Assembly: GCA_026874595.1 (NCBI GenBank)
Contig: CM049316.1
Location: 65,639,176 to 65,703,175, forward strand
DNA from: Sipunculus nudus
Lineage: Eukaryota; Annelida; Sipuncula; Golfingiida; Sipunculidae
DNA: 64,000 bases
Reading direction: 5' to 3'
The notes under the pieces: model-generated
What the model was told of the DNA's origin: nothing
The model's input: the letters and a program-made list of their open reading frames with translations, nothing else
Database searches by the model: none
Part shown: positions 24,663 to 34,793 of the stretch, piece by piece
Position numbering within the stretch: the stretch's first letter is position 1
Layout of the letters: every line of letters starts with the position of its first letter
Made by a program: the position numbers and the translations under genes

Positions 24663-24782
24663 CATCATCTGTTTTTTGTCTAATCGCATTTTGAAGACTC
24701 TGACTTTTACGGCTTTCAGATATTCACTCTTCTGAACAACATGGCCTATGTACATGGCCACTCGGGAGTCTGGCCGTGGCAT
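24663..24782 (-). CDS. MRPS17: Mitochondrial ribosomal protein uS17m (MRPS17), exon 1
   Basis: This is 40 codons from ATG (24780-24782) to donor GTGAGT, phase 0. It encodes MPRPDSRVAMYIGHVVQKSE and then YLKAVKVRVFKMRLDKKQMM. It aligns with the human MRPS17 N-terminus (WIVGKVIGTKMQKTAKVRV, then RLVLDPYLLK): the GKVI-type strand, the basic KxxKAVKVRV strand of the OB fold, and the LD turn all fall in place. Reading continues open past the donor, but only the spliced product aligns with exon 2. No cleavable mitochondrial presequence is evident, as for human MRPS17. Exon 1 ends 64 bp from the end of a large transposable element. Confidence 0.92.
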
Positions 24783-25427
24783 CTTAATTATTAATTTGAC
24801 AGCAACGGTCCTCTAATCTGACAGGTCTCTTCTGCACGCAGGTCATAGGTCCTATTATCGCCCAGTGTCAGGGAGGATGCAACCTCCAAGCATGCACACA
24901 TTTTTGTCAGCGCTTGGTCCTTTTAAGATGATCTTTTCGACGTGGAAATGCATTTTGGAATTTTATTTAGACATATTATGATATACTCTGAATTAACAGA
25001 ACAAAACATCTGGCAAAACTTTCTCCGTGAATACTAATAAACATTTGAAAAAAAAAAAAAAATTATTGCTTAGTTGTGATTCGTTTCACAAACGAACTCT
25101 AGATGGCAGTTTGGTCAGTCCCCCCTCGCACAGCTTAATGCAGTTTTGTTTGTCTCTGAAAACCAAGACTATCTCAGAATGCACTCAATATTTTTCTTTT
25201 TTTTTTTATCATTAAAATTTCTTAAAAATTCTTGGACGTTACGAAATTTCAATCAATTTTAAAGTTTCAGATAATATAAATTGTTATGGTTATGATTATT
25301 ATATAAAATATACAGAAACATTCATATTTTTTTTATAACACTATAAAATAGGATCTACAGCTGAAAGAATAACGTTAAAAAGCTAAACGAGATCTTAAAA
25401 TTCAACTGCGATGGAGAATCACAAGCT

Positions 25428-25429
<2 letters not shown>
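24783..25429. other. Upstream region of MRPS17
   Basis: It should hold the MRPS17 promoter and 5' UTR, but no TATA box or initiator can be fixed by eye. The open frame at 25027-25215 begins with a poly-lysine run from A-tracts and is not credible. No divergent gene is seen. Confidence 0.5.

Positions 25430-25512
<83 letters not shown>
25430..25512. repeat. (AT)n(GT)n compound microsatellite
   Basis: About 24 AT units pass directly into about 17 GT units. The 73-aa frame across it is an artefact of the repeat. Confidence 0.98.
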
Positions 25513-25515
<3 letters not shown>

Positions 25516-25780
25516 TTTCATCAGTTCCCTCTAATAGCCCCCCCCCCCCAAAAAAAATCAGTTTTATGCTATATATCCCTCATCCTGTGTGCATATAAAT
25601 GCGCATGTGTTTGTGTGTGCGTGCGAGTGTGAAAATGATCAAGGGATTCCAGTTTATATTCCTTATACTCCTCTGTGACACTTAACTGGATAAAATATGA
25701 GCAGTTTAATATTCACATATTTCTAAACCGAAACAAATAGGACTCAACCAAACCTCGGTCACACGTACGCCAGTTGTGTG

Positions 25781-25788
<8 letters not shown>

Positions 25789-25861
<73 letters not shown>
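25789..25861. repeat. (AT)n microsatellite
   Basis: More than 30 nearly uninterrupted AT units. The 118-aa frame on the - strand (25706-26062) runs through it and is not a gene. Confidence 0.98.
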
Positions 25862-25865
<4 letters not shown>

Positions 25866-26350
25866 ACAATCATTAAAGGGGCCCAATTACCTATCTGAAC
25901 TTTATAAACAAAATTTTGAAGATAATCCCTTAAAGCTTTCATAAAAAAAGGGCCAGTAAACGTGGATATCATCGCACACAGGCTGCTTGTTTTGTTTATA
26001 ATATAAGTGATCTGGCAGCATATCAGACATGCCAGAGCTTTGTAAATGGCGTTTTGCAACAAAAAACCTTTCGACCGCTAATACCTTCTCGTGTGTCAAC
26101 ATTGCTGTGTTACTAACATGTTGTTAATAAAAATCATACATCCTTCACGAAGGCCTTATTTAATTATATATAAGAACTTTTTCACAACCTCAATTACCCT
26201 TATATCATTAATATATACAAAGAGGAAGCCAGAAATCACATTTTTTTCAAAAGGTAGGTGAATAGGCATCTTTACGTTAAAAATTCACCATTTACTTATC
26301 CTCATCAGCTTCTAAGCTTAATTTATTCATGATTTATAAATAGAATTTGA

Positions 26351-26351
<1 letters not shown>

Positions 26352-26397
<46 letters not shown>
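26352..26397. repeat. (AT)n microsatellite
   Basis: About 22 uninterrupted AT units. Confidence 0.98.
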
Positions 26398-26403
<6 letters not shown>

Positions 26404-27890
26404 ATTATTTTCTTTATAATTGATAATATATATTCATAACACGATGACAATTCCTATATTCTAAACCAGAAAAAAAGTAAACATTTCAAAGCATTCTGTC
26501 TTTCGGAAAGCTCGGTCTTGTTAATTTCAAGTTCGATGTGCATGATGTAGTGTATCTGTCTTTTTTAGAACTCGTTCACTTTTATACGCCAGCGCAGCGT
26601 CCACTCTTCACCGTCCACCGTCTGTTCCGAAATAACTAAACAGCTATCATAATGAAACTTTGCAGACTGTTTTGCCATGTGAAGAATATACCAAAAAAGC
26701 TTTTGCTGACGCCAATTATGTTGACCAACTTTCCGCGGGCTGAAATGTACGCTCTTTATACAGCGCTTTAACTATAGGCATACTCCTTATTTCGTAAGCG
26801 CTGTTTGTTATGACCTCGTTTCCTGAATTGCTACACCAGAGGGAAGCACTGTATTTTTGACCAATCAGATGAGACCTTGTGCTGGACGACACGGCCCAGC
26901 AAGGAATACACGGAGCCAATCATGTTCATTTCGTTTTGAGTGACAGCTCATCGCCCCGGTAACCGTCTGAACAGGCCACAGGCTTAAAGAGAATTGCCCC
27001 AGACGTGGTTTGCTTAGGGCCTTGGGCACATAGGATGCCCGGCCGGTGAGTTGTAATTCAAAGGAAACGTAACAACAAAGGCTGCGTGCACACCTCGCTG
27101 GCTGGTTTCAGTTTTGCAGACAACAGATACATGGCTACGTTAACACAGTCATAATTTCATGACATAGGCATGACATCCTGTCCCAAGCCGACGAACCATG
27201 CTTGCTTGAGTACAAACGAGATGTAGTTGATAACACACAAGTGCTCTTGGATAAAATGCTCAGGGGTACAGGGGGCCGAGCGTGCGGGGCTAGCTGTACT
27301 TTTCACACCTTTGCCCCGGCGACAACAACGGCCCAGAACTAATTAATTAGGGTCACCAATGGGCTTAACACATGACTGCAGGCCTCGAGACTCGTAATTA
27401 CAATCCTCATTTTAGGTTTTTACATACTTGAAATATATTTCGGAAATACGAATAAATTTCGGTTCCCCATTTTAATTTTCGGAAAAACGAATTTTCGGAA
27501 ATTCGGCATTCGGAAATACGGCGCTCTACTGTATTTTTATATTAACTTTTTTTATTTCTTAATCACCCACCATCATGCACAAAAAATTCACCTTAGTTTG
27601 AACCTAACCCTCTTCGGTTTCGTCTTTCTCGCCTTTCTCTCTCTTGTTTTCTTTCTCTTTTAGTCTCTTTTACTCTCTCTCCCTGACATAAACACAAACG
27701 CGCACACAAACCCAGCCAGTTAAAATACGTAATGCCGAGCCTTACCTTGTTAGCGAAAAATACGTCGGAGAAAAAAATATACTGGTCTAAGACAACAGAA
27801 AATAAACACTGCTCAAAGACGTAAGTAACATTAAAATTTATGTAGCGAATTATGTATTTTATTTTTCATTTCATAATTAATATATTAATG
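26398..27890. other. Intergenic stretch with a GC-richer, promoter-like patch
   Basis: From about 26700 to 27330 the sequence is noticeably richer in G, C and CpG than the flanks. It has two CCAAT boxes in the same orientation (26861 and 26916), but no exon can be attached to it. A block at 27440-27530 repeats TTCGGAAA/TACGAA-type motifs (TTTCGGAAATACGAA, TTTTCGGAAAAACGAA, ATTCGGAAATACGG) and is probably a short decayed repeat. Confidence 0.4.
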
Positions 27891-27896
27891 TTTATT
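27891..27896 (-). terminator. Candidate polyadenylation signal for the unassigned - strand gene
   Basis: TTTATT on the + strand reads AATAAA on the - strand, 57 bases after the TAA of the candidate terminal exon. Confidence 0.35.
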
Positions 27897-27952
27897 TAGG
27901 TTTAGTAAGTATATTTCAGAGCCTTTCCCTCATGATCTCAGCCTGTGTCTTG

Positions 27953-27991
27953 TTAACAGACGACGGATGCCCTGCATGAGTCGACTGAAAT
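27953..27991 (-). CDS. Candidate terminal exon of an unrecognised - strand gene
   Basis: After the strong acceptor TTTTTATTTTGCCAG it reads ISVDSCRASVVC and TAA. It is phase 0, which is the phase left by the exon at 28312-28463, and an AATAAA follows 57 bases later. A competing + strand exon reading exists for the same place (TTAACAG acceptor at about 27959 and AAAT|GTAAGT donor at about 28046), so the strand is uncertain. No family is recognised. Confidence 0.35.
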   Translation of the reverse strand: MSVDSCRASVVC

Positions 27992-28311
27992 CTGGCAAAA
28001 TAAAAACAAACATTGTCAGCCATCATGGACTACTCTGGATAAATGTAAGTTCAATGCCTGGCAGGTTTTGTTAAACACAATGTTATAACTAGAAAACTCT
28101 GTTTATTAAAAAGTTCATAAATATTCCTTGAGATTAATGTTTTTGTTTTTAATATTCTGAACTAAATTTAACATGTTAAAAAATTGTAAAACATTTGGTT
28201 TTAAATATGAAAGGCGATTGTAAATTTGGCTAATAACTTAATATATTAACACGAATAAAGATCAGGTAAGAATATCATATGTATTTTTTCAACAATAATT
28301 CGTAAACAAAC

Positions 28312-28463
28312 CTTTGTTTTATTCTTGTGCTTTCTCTGTTCGGCGATGGAGCTAGTTGGTGTAGGTGGCGCCACCTGCTGATCCCCAGAAGTTTGGCAGG
28401 AGACATTGCCCAGGATGTCGTCTATCCGTACTGCGGCGTTTAGCGGACCAACGTTGGTGAACT
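28312..28463 (-). CDS. Candidate internal exon of an unrecognised - strand gene
   Basis: Bounded by acceptor TTTTCATTCAG and donor AAG|GTTTGT, it is 152 bp with one fully open frame (2 bases plus 50 codons). The encoded segment includes FTNVGPLNAAVRIDDILGN, QQVAPPTPTSSIAEQRK and the basic end HKNKTK. The other two frames contain stops. It is markedly less AT-rich than its surroundings. With the 27953-27991 exon it makes a consistent 3' end across a 320-bp intron. Upstream exons (expected at higher coordinates) were not found, and no domain is recognised. Confidence 0.4.
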
Positions 28464-30822
28464 CTGAATGAAAAGATTATGGAAAATGTATATTATATTA
28501 TATTATATAATTTATATTACATGATATACCTATATTAAATGAGAATAGCATATAATGGTAAAACTGTTTTATAACATTATATTAAATTATATTTTAGCAT
28601 ATCATCATATCAATAACATTTATATAAAAATATATCTATATATTTTATTTTATTTAGTAATATATTATATTATATTATATTATATCATTTATGTTACATA
28701 TTATATTATATAACTTTATTTTTTATTCCTCCTTTGGCAGATAGACACAGCTGTGTCGCTTGGTGTCGCCAGTGTTTGCGACTTAGCATTAATTACAGCC
28801 GGGCCTGTACTGTCCTAAAGTTGCAGGCCCGGTTCAAATGTTACAGGCCCAATTAATTCTTTTTGTAAAGAATCTTTAGGTGATCTTAATACAAACTAAA
28901 TTATGATGACCTCTAAGTATATTTAAGGTACATACTAAATAGAATGGCTAATATCTTTAAGAAAAATCACATTGTGATGCATGGGGTACAAACATAGAGG
29001 ATCTTATGTTAGAAAAGTTTTCCTGCATTACGATAACCTACATTGGATCGATCAAAAAAGTTTCATCAGATATGCATCAAGTCATATAACGGCATTAGCT
29101 TTTTCATGGATTTATTCATACACTGACAAAGGACAAAGAAACTGTTAACTTTTAATTTAACCAGCGCAAATCAGTAACTGATCATGACAAAATTCCAGCA
29201 TAACGAGATCTTAACTTGGTGAATTAAAAGGCTTAAGGAAAAACGTCTATAAATATTTTCTTTTCTAACGATTAGGAACAGCCCTTTTACAGTATGGAAG
29301 ATATCCCAGAGTTCTCGCCAGGTTATTTCAGCGTAACGGCTATTACGCCGCCATTAAGTGTTAATATCAAGCATGCGACCGTGTACCGGATGATGACCGA
29401 ATGTCAATTAACAGTCCAAGTTTAAACCCCCGGAGCTCTTGATTGTATTGACACATTTTTCCTCATCCTGAGAGAAGACATCAACCTGCATAAATATTAT
29501 TATCATGAGATGATCGATGCGTTTCTATGACCCATGTTTCTGGGACCGCTTGGGTCATAGTTTATGCGCGTATGAGGGCGAACTCGAGGCGGGTTTGACC
29601 TTGATACGACACAATGCAAGCACAAATATAATCACCGGAGATTGTTTAAATAACATATACACGTATTCAATATCCTCGTTCTTCGTCCCCACACAAAAAA
29701 AAATCGACGGATTTCATCAAATGGGTTGACATTTGCTCCATCTCGTCTCCGTTTGAGCGGCGCGAATCTCAAACTTGTTGTCATCACTGGTCAGGACACA
29801 GCGACGGCGACTTAAAATCACGCCAGGCTGGCTATTTACAGGTTCGGTTAATGGTTGCTTATTCAAATAAAATGGTTGCTTAGGAATACAAGGGTATAGC
29901 CCAATAGCGCTACATGAAAATTCCAATCTTCTCGCTAAGTAAATCAATTGGTCGCCATATCATCAACAACGTCGGCATTTTTAAATAGTCCTATTTTACT
30001 TATGCGAAGTACACATGGCTTCATGGTTACATCTTCTGTACGTTACCCCTGCAGTTATCAGGAAGGGTTCGGGTTCCTTGATAGTTTGAGAAAACTCCTG
30101 ATGAACATATGTCCTCTCAAAAGTGAACAGATCGTCGCCGATTGTCTGCTTTTGATATCGCATTTGTACGCGCTGTTGAGAACTGTGGCACACTGACCGT
30201 TTCCCGCCAAAAAGATCACCATTTCCACAACAAGAGATAAACGCCACAGGTTCGACAACTTGGCAGAACTTCTATGCCGTAATTGCTCTGTGCCTGGATT
30301 AACCGAATCTAATGACATAGTACCAAAACTGTTGACATATAACCACCAAAAACACCTCCAGTCAACCTACAAAACCACTTTTCTTGGTCACCTGAACTTA
30401 AGGTTCTTCCACGAAGTATGCCAGTGGACGAAAAGAAAGTCTGCAAACCAGTTAAGGTTAGAATATATCTTTCTTCAAACAGCCCATGCTAGACTCATTG
30501 TAGCACATTTTATACAACATCCAATATAGAATAGATATGTCTCTGGACATTCAGAATTGTGATGTCATTCACAGGATAGTTTTCTTTGTAAATATAACGA
30601 ATGAAAAACACGCTTAGATATGGGCGCATGTTTAAATTAACTTAAATGACTTAAATGGAATGGTCGTTATGATATTCAAATTATGGCCCGTTTAATATTT
30701 TGGTCGTGCAGTATGACCATCCGGCCAACGCGATAACACGATTCACACAACAACTTTAATTTGACTCGCACTTGGCCGATTTTGGGAGATTTTACTGAAT
30801 ATATATATATCTATATATACTA

Positions 30823-30829
<7 letters not shown>
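28464..30829. other. Unassigned region between the candidate - strand exons and 30.8 kb
   Basis: 28490-28720 is made of TATAT/ATATT pentamer-rich DNA. From about 29280 to 30530 the base composition is closer to coding, and overlapping open frames of 70-89 codons exist on both strands (for example 29948-30196 +, 30260-30529 +, 30058-30318 -). None matches a known family and none has a convincing splice pair, so none is called. Confidence 0.4.

Positions 30830-30918
<89 letters not shown>
30830..30918. repeat. (AT)n microsatellite
   Basis: Long AT array interrupted once by ATAC. The 75-aa frame on the - strand is an artefact. Confidence 0.97.
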
Positions 30919-30920
<2 letters not shown>

Positions 30921-32069
30921 CATTTTGATTAATTCTGAAGGTAAGGTATATTTTAATTTAGCATATGGAAAAGGATGAGAACTGGAAACCAAACCGAAAT
31001 GGCACTTTTGTAAAATGAAAGAATTGTAATAAACATGGTTCTTTGAACACAAAACGTTATGGTGTGGCGATAAATGCGAATTTATCTTAATGTAATACTT
31101 ATAAAAGGAAGTTGGTCCACTTTTTTGTCCTCGTTGTTCTCTGAAACCGCGTTGTGTATGACACTTTGCTACACCTCATGTTGAAGTTTATTGTTCCCGT
31201 AGTGATTTTGCCGATATGAGGATAAACGTTTGTAAATGTACAAATCTTTGTGAGAGAGTTTATCTCCGAAACCAGCCGAACTGCCTTCGGCAAAGACCAA
31301 AATGGCTGCAGGTCACTTAGTGATCTGGTTATTCAAACTCCAGCGCAGGATTAAGGTATATTGTGAATTGGAATGAACCCTGCTGTCAGTGTTTGGCCCG
31401 ACATTTTATACTCAGTCACTGACCCACGTGCATTTTCATTAATGGTGAAAAGCATTGGACTCTAACAGACACCTGTCACAAAACATAGGTGAAGTACACG
31501 CAATATAGACTTATATTTCTCATAGGAAGGCCGATACCGGGGACTGTCTCTGTATACGTTTATATAGGTAGGCAGGGAGAGTCCATGCTATCGACTTTTC
31601 TTTATGCAATACGCTGGCCGAGAGTGAGATTCATTTGTTATATGGAACAGCTGCTTGTGGTGACAACAATAAAATATGTAACCAGTAAAAGATGTTCGAT
31701 AGCCTGCATGCTCCCGTGTCCCATACCGGTCCGCAAATGTAAACATCATGACTAACCAGGTCTTCACGGTAGCATAATGATGTATGAATATTTTGCCACC
31801 AACACAATAAATAATATTTGTACATATATCTTATTGAGAGAGTATCCTACAAAAATTCTATAATTTGTTTTTACTGTTAGAAAAACAGATTGAGCCAACA
31901 TTACTCATCTGATTTCATACATCCCCCAAACCCAATAAAAAGACTGATTACCGGGTTTATCAGCTAGTAAAAATATAACATTGAAAACATTAATGTAGAT
32001 AAAGAGAAACAGCTATTCTATGTTTGAAATATAAACCTAACTTTATCATTCTATAGCTGATTTAGGTTT

Positions 32070-32199
32070 AACATGACAAATCCTCTGTGACCCTTGATAA
32101 ACCATGTTGATTACATTGAAAATTATGTTTTTAAATATAAATATAATTTTTGATGTAATCAACATGGTTTATCAAGGAGCACAGAGGACGTGTCATGCT
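32070..32199. repeat. Near-perfect hairpin: two ~57-bp inverted arms, 15-base loop
   Basis: The left arm (32070-32126) contains CCTTGATAAACCATGTTGAT then TACATT. The right arm (32142-32199) contains its reverse complement GATGTAATCAACATGGTTTA then TCAAGG. The outer parts pair as well (ACATGACAAATCCTCTGTG against CACAGAGGACGTGTCATG). It could be a compact palindromic MITE or a source of hairpin RNA; the sequence does not decide. Short ATGATAAAGCATGA-type repeats follow (32196-32260). Confidence 0.75.
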
Positions 32200-34075
32200 T
32201 TATCTAAGCATGAATGATAAAGCATGAATGATATCTAAGCTAGAATGATAAAGCTAAGGCAAGTCCTCATGGTTATAAAATAAAGCCCCATTGTGCACGC
32301 GGGACATATCTGGCCATACATGTAATGTACATAGTAACAGGTACTGGATCTAATAAGGAAGTGAAACAACGTTAACACATGATATCTGTGTGTTGTTAAT
32401 AATAACTCACCAGTCCTACAGTAAACAAAAAGCTTTCTCTCATTATTGACAAATATTAGTCAGATACCATACTGCCCTTTCTCTCTTCATATAGAATGAA
32501 TGGAAAGAAAATATTGATTATATTTATAAATTTTTTTTTTATCTGGCGAAAGTAACAACTATTCATGGATAAAAATACTGTTGTTGATTTAACGAATGTA
32601 TCGTTATTACGCTTGAGGAAATTTTGACTGCTGTCATTGCCTCTTGACCGTTTTGTTTTTTAATACTTAGCTTTATCTCATCAGGTATGGGGAAGCCATA
32701 AACAATAATTTTATTAAATTTTAGATTCGGTTTAGATCAATCCTTTTGCTGGGTCGCTACCTTTGTTTATTTCGGATGTCAGTTCATTGCCAGTTTCTTC
32801 TCCTACCGCTTGCATATTTACTGTTTTCAATCTGATCAATTTAAATCAGGCATTATTGCATAATTTACTTGTATCTGGTCTTTCCCTTCTCGCAGAGTTA
32901 AAGTAGTCATTAAACGCTAGGGCATAGTGTATGATGTTTGCCAATCTCCGAGGGTTATGACGTATGACATGTTTTTGATTTGCTGTGACATTGTCAACAT
33001 GTTACGCATATGCGGTGGCCCTGAACGGGGATAGGCAAGTTTGTTAAACTTGGACTGGTAAAGTTTAAGGTACAGGTTTCGCATTCGCCTTTGAATTTAT
33101 AAATTCCATGTCTCTCCATGTCTGTAATTCATTCCTATAACATGTCCTGAATTCTGATTCGAGATTTACCCTCTTGGTGTAACTTGCCTGTTGGTCTGTT
33201 TAGAAGCAAGATATGTTCCTGCAATATTTAAATGAATGGGAAAAACAGCCCACTTGTGGCAAAGGCACATGTCGAAATACCAGGTAAACCCAACTTAAGT
33301 GGAAACTCAGGATTACGGAGGTTTATGGAAGAATCTTACATCACAACATCATTACTAACACTATTTCAGGAAAGTAAACAACATATATTACCAGATGTGC
33401 AGGTCTTTCTAAAAACAGCCCATTACTTCATATTGCTAATGCCGCTGTTTGAGCTCATTGCGGCGAGATATGTGCTTTGTAAGTAATATGTTTCTATGGC
33501 TCCTATTTTGTTGGAAATTGAATGACCCCCAACTAAAAAAACACTAAGCAAAAGCATTATCTTCAAATTTTACAAAGGTTTGCTGTGTCGTACGAACCGT
33601 ATAACAATAATATATCTCATATTTGTGTAAAAGGATTACATCACCTTATGAGCAAGCTAAGGAGGGTCGGTGTATCCAATGCTTAGTATGTGACATGTTG
33701 TAAATCGGCAACAGAACAAAATTCGAGGATTTGTTATACTTTATTGCCTAATTACATTGATTTATGTTGAATAACTGTACCATTATACAAAATATTTAAA
33801 TCGAATTTAGCTCTGTATAGTTCGTTTTTGTATCAATTGTGACGATGACACACATGATTAAATTATTTAAATGCTGAAACCCCTAAACCACCTTTCAAGG
33901 TTAATGGTATTAATCAAAATAAGAATAGTCAATCCTTGATGCCAAAAAAGTCGAGTTGGAGGTACTGAAAAACTTTCCATTTTCATTCTTTCAAATGTGA
34001 TATCTTACCTAAAGGTTGAATGCCATGATATTTCATTTTGTACAATTGTCACAAGATAATGTTTTTATTTTTATA
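32200..34075. other. Unassigned region
   Basis: AT-rich with no recognised gene. The frame at 33232-33486 (84 aa) has no recognisable similarity. A GAGATTTACC/CTCTTGG context near 33160 shows nothing definite. Confidence 0.5.
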
Positions 34076-34100
34076 GGGGGGAGGGGGTGGGGTGGGGGGG
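34076..34100 (+). other. Strong predicted G-quadruplex
   Basis: Four G-tracts of 6, 5, 4 and 7 bases separated by single-base loops (A, T, T) fit the tightest G4 consensus. It lies about 700 bp beyond the TLR stop codon, with the C-rich strand as the TLR sense strand. Confidence 0.7.
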
Positions 34101-34279
34101 TCTGAGTCTCAGAAAAGACAGTTTCCGCTGAATAGTTTGACCTGATTTTTATATATTGGAAGACACATGATGAATCACAAGGAATGGGTGCAGAACACAT
34201 TTTATCCATAACCACAAATAGATTCAGAAGGTTACAAGTACGTGCAGATTACAAACTACATGCAATACGTCATAAGAGT

Positions 34280-34328
<49 letters not shown>
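34280..34328. repeat. (GT)n(AT)n compound microsatellite
   Basis: About nine GT units followed by about fifteen AT units. Confidence 0.97.
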
Positions 34329-34331
<3 letters not shown>

Positions 34332-34702
34332 AAAAAAACTATTTGAAAATGTGTTATATATATATAATTGATACTATAATTTAAAGTATGCTTTTCAACA
34401 GCAGAAATATTTCTGGTGCAAGCATGTATATTTGATTATCTTGATTAAGATTCAATACTTATATACAATTATCTTTCTCCCAGCAAGCTTTTTTTTTCGG
34501 TGAAACATATTATTGCTAAATACTTAAGAATGTCTCTTTTGAATATTGGAAAACACGAGATCCCTGATCTTAACAGACCCACTATTCTATATTTCAAAGT
34601 CTTTTTTTCTATCAGCTAGAGATGAAATAATATCAGGTATACTTTGGATAATTTGTTGCCTGTTCATAAACCTATGATTCGGTTCTCATTCTGAGCAACA
34701 TA

Positions 34703-34708
34703 TTTAAT
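34703..34708 (-). terminator. Possible TLR polyadenylation signal (ATTAAA)
   Basis: TTTAAT on the + strand reads ATTAAA, the commonest variant signal, 86 bases after the TLR stop. Chance occurrence is likely in AT-rich DNA. Confidence 0.3.
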
Positions 34709-34793
34709 GCTCACCGATGGCCAAGTCAACATCAAAATAATATGTTTGTACAATTTTAAACAGATTACCCTTAAATACCAGTTCATGTTCTTC

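Noticed and set aside
25411-26062. Open frames of 73 and 118 codons
   Set aside because: They run through (AT)n and (GT)n arrays, which cannot contain stops in that frame; the peptides are YIYI and VCVC repeats.
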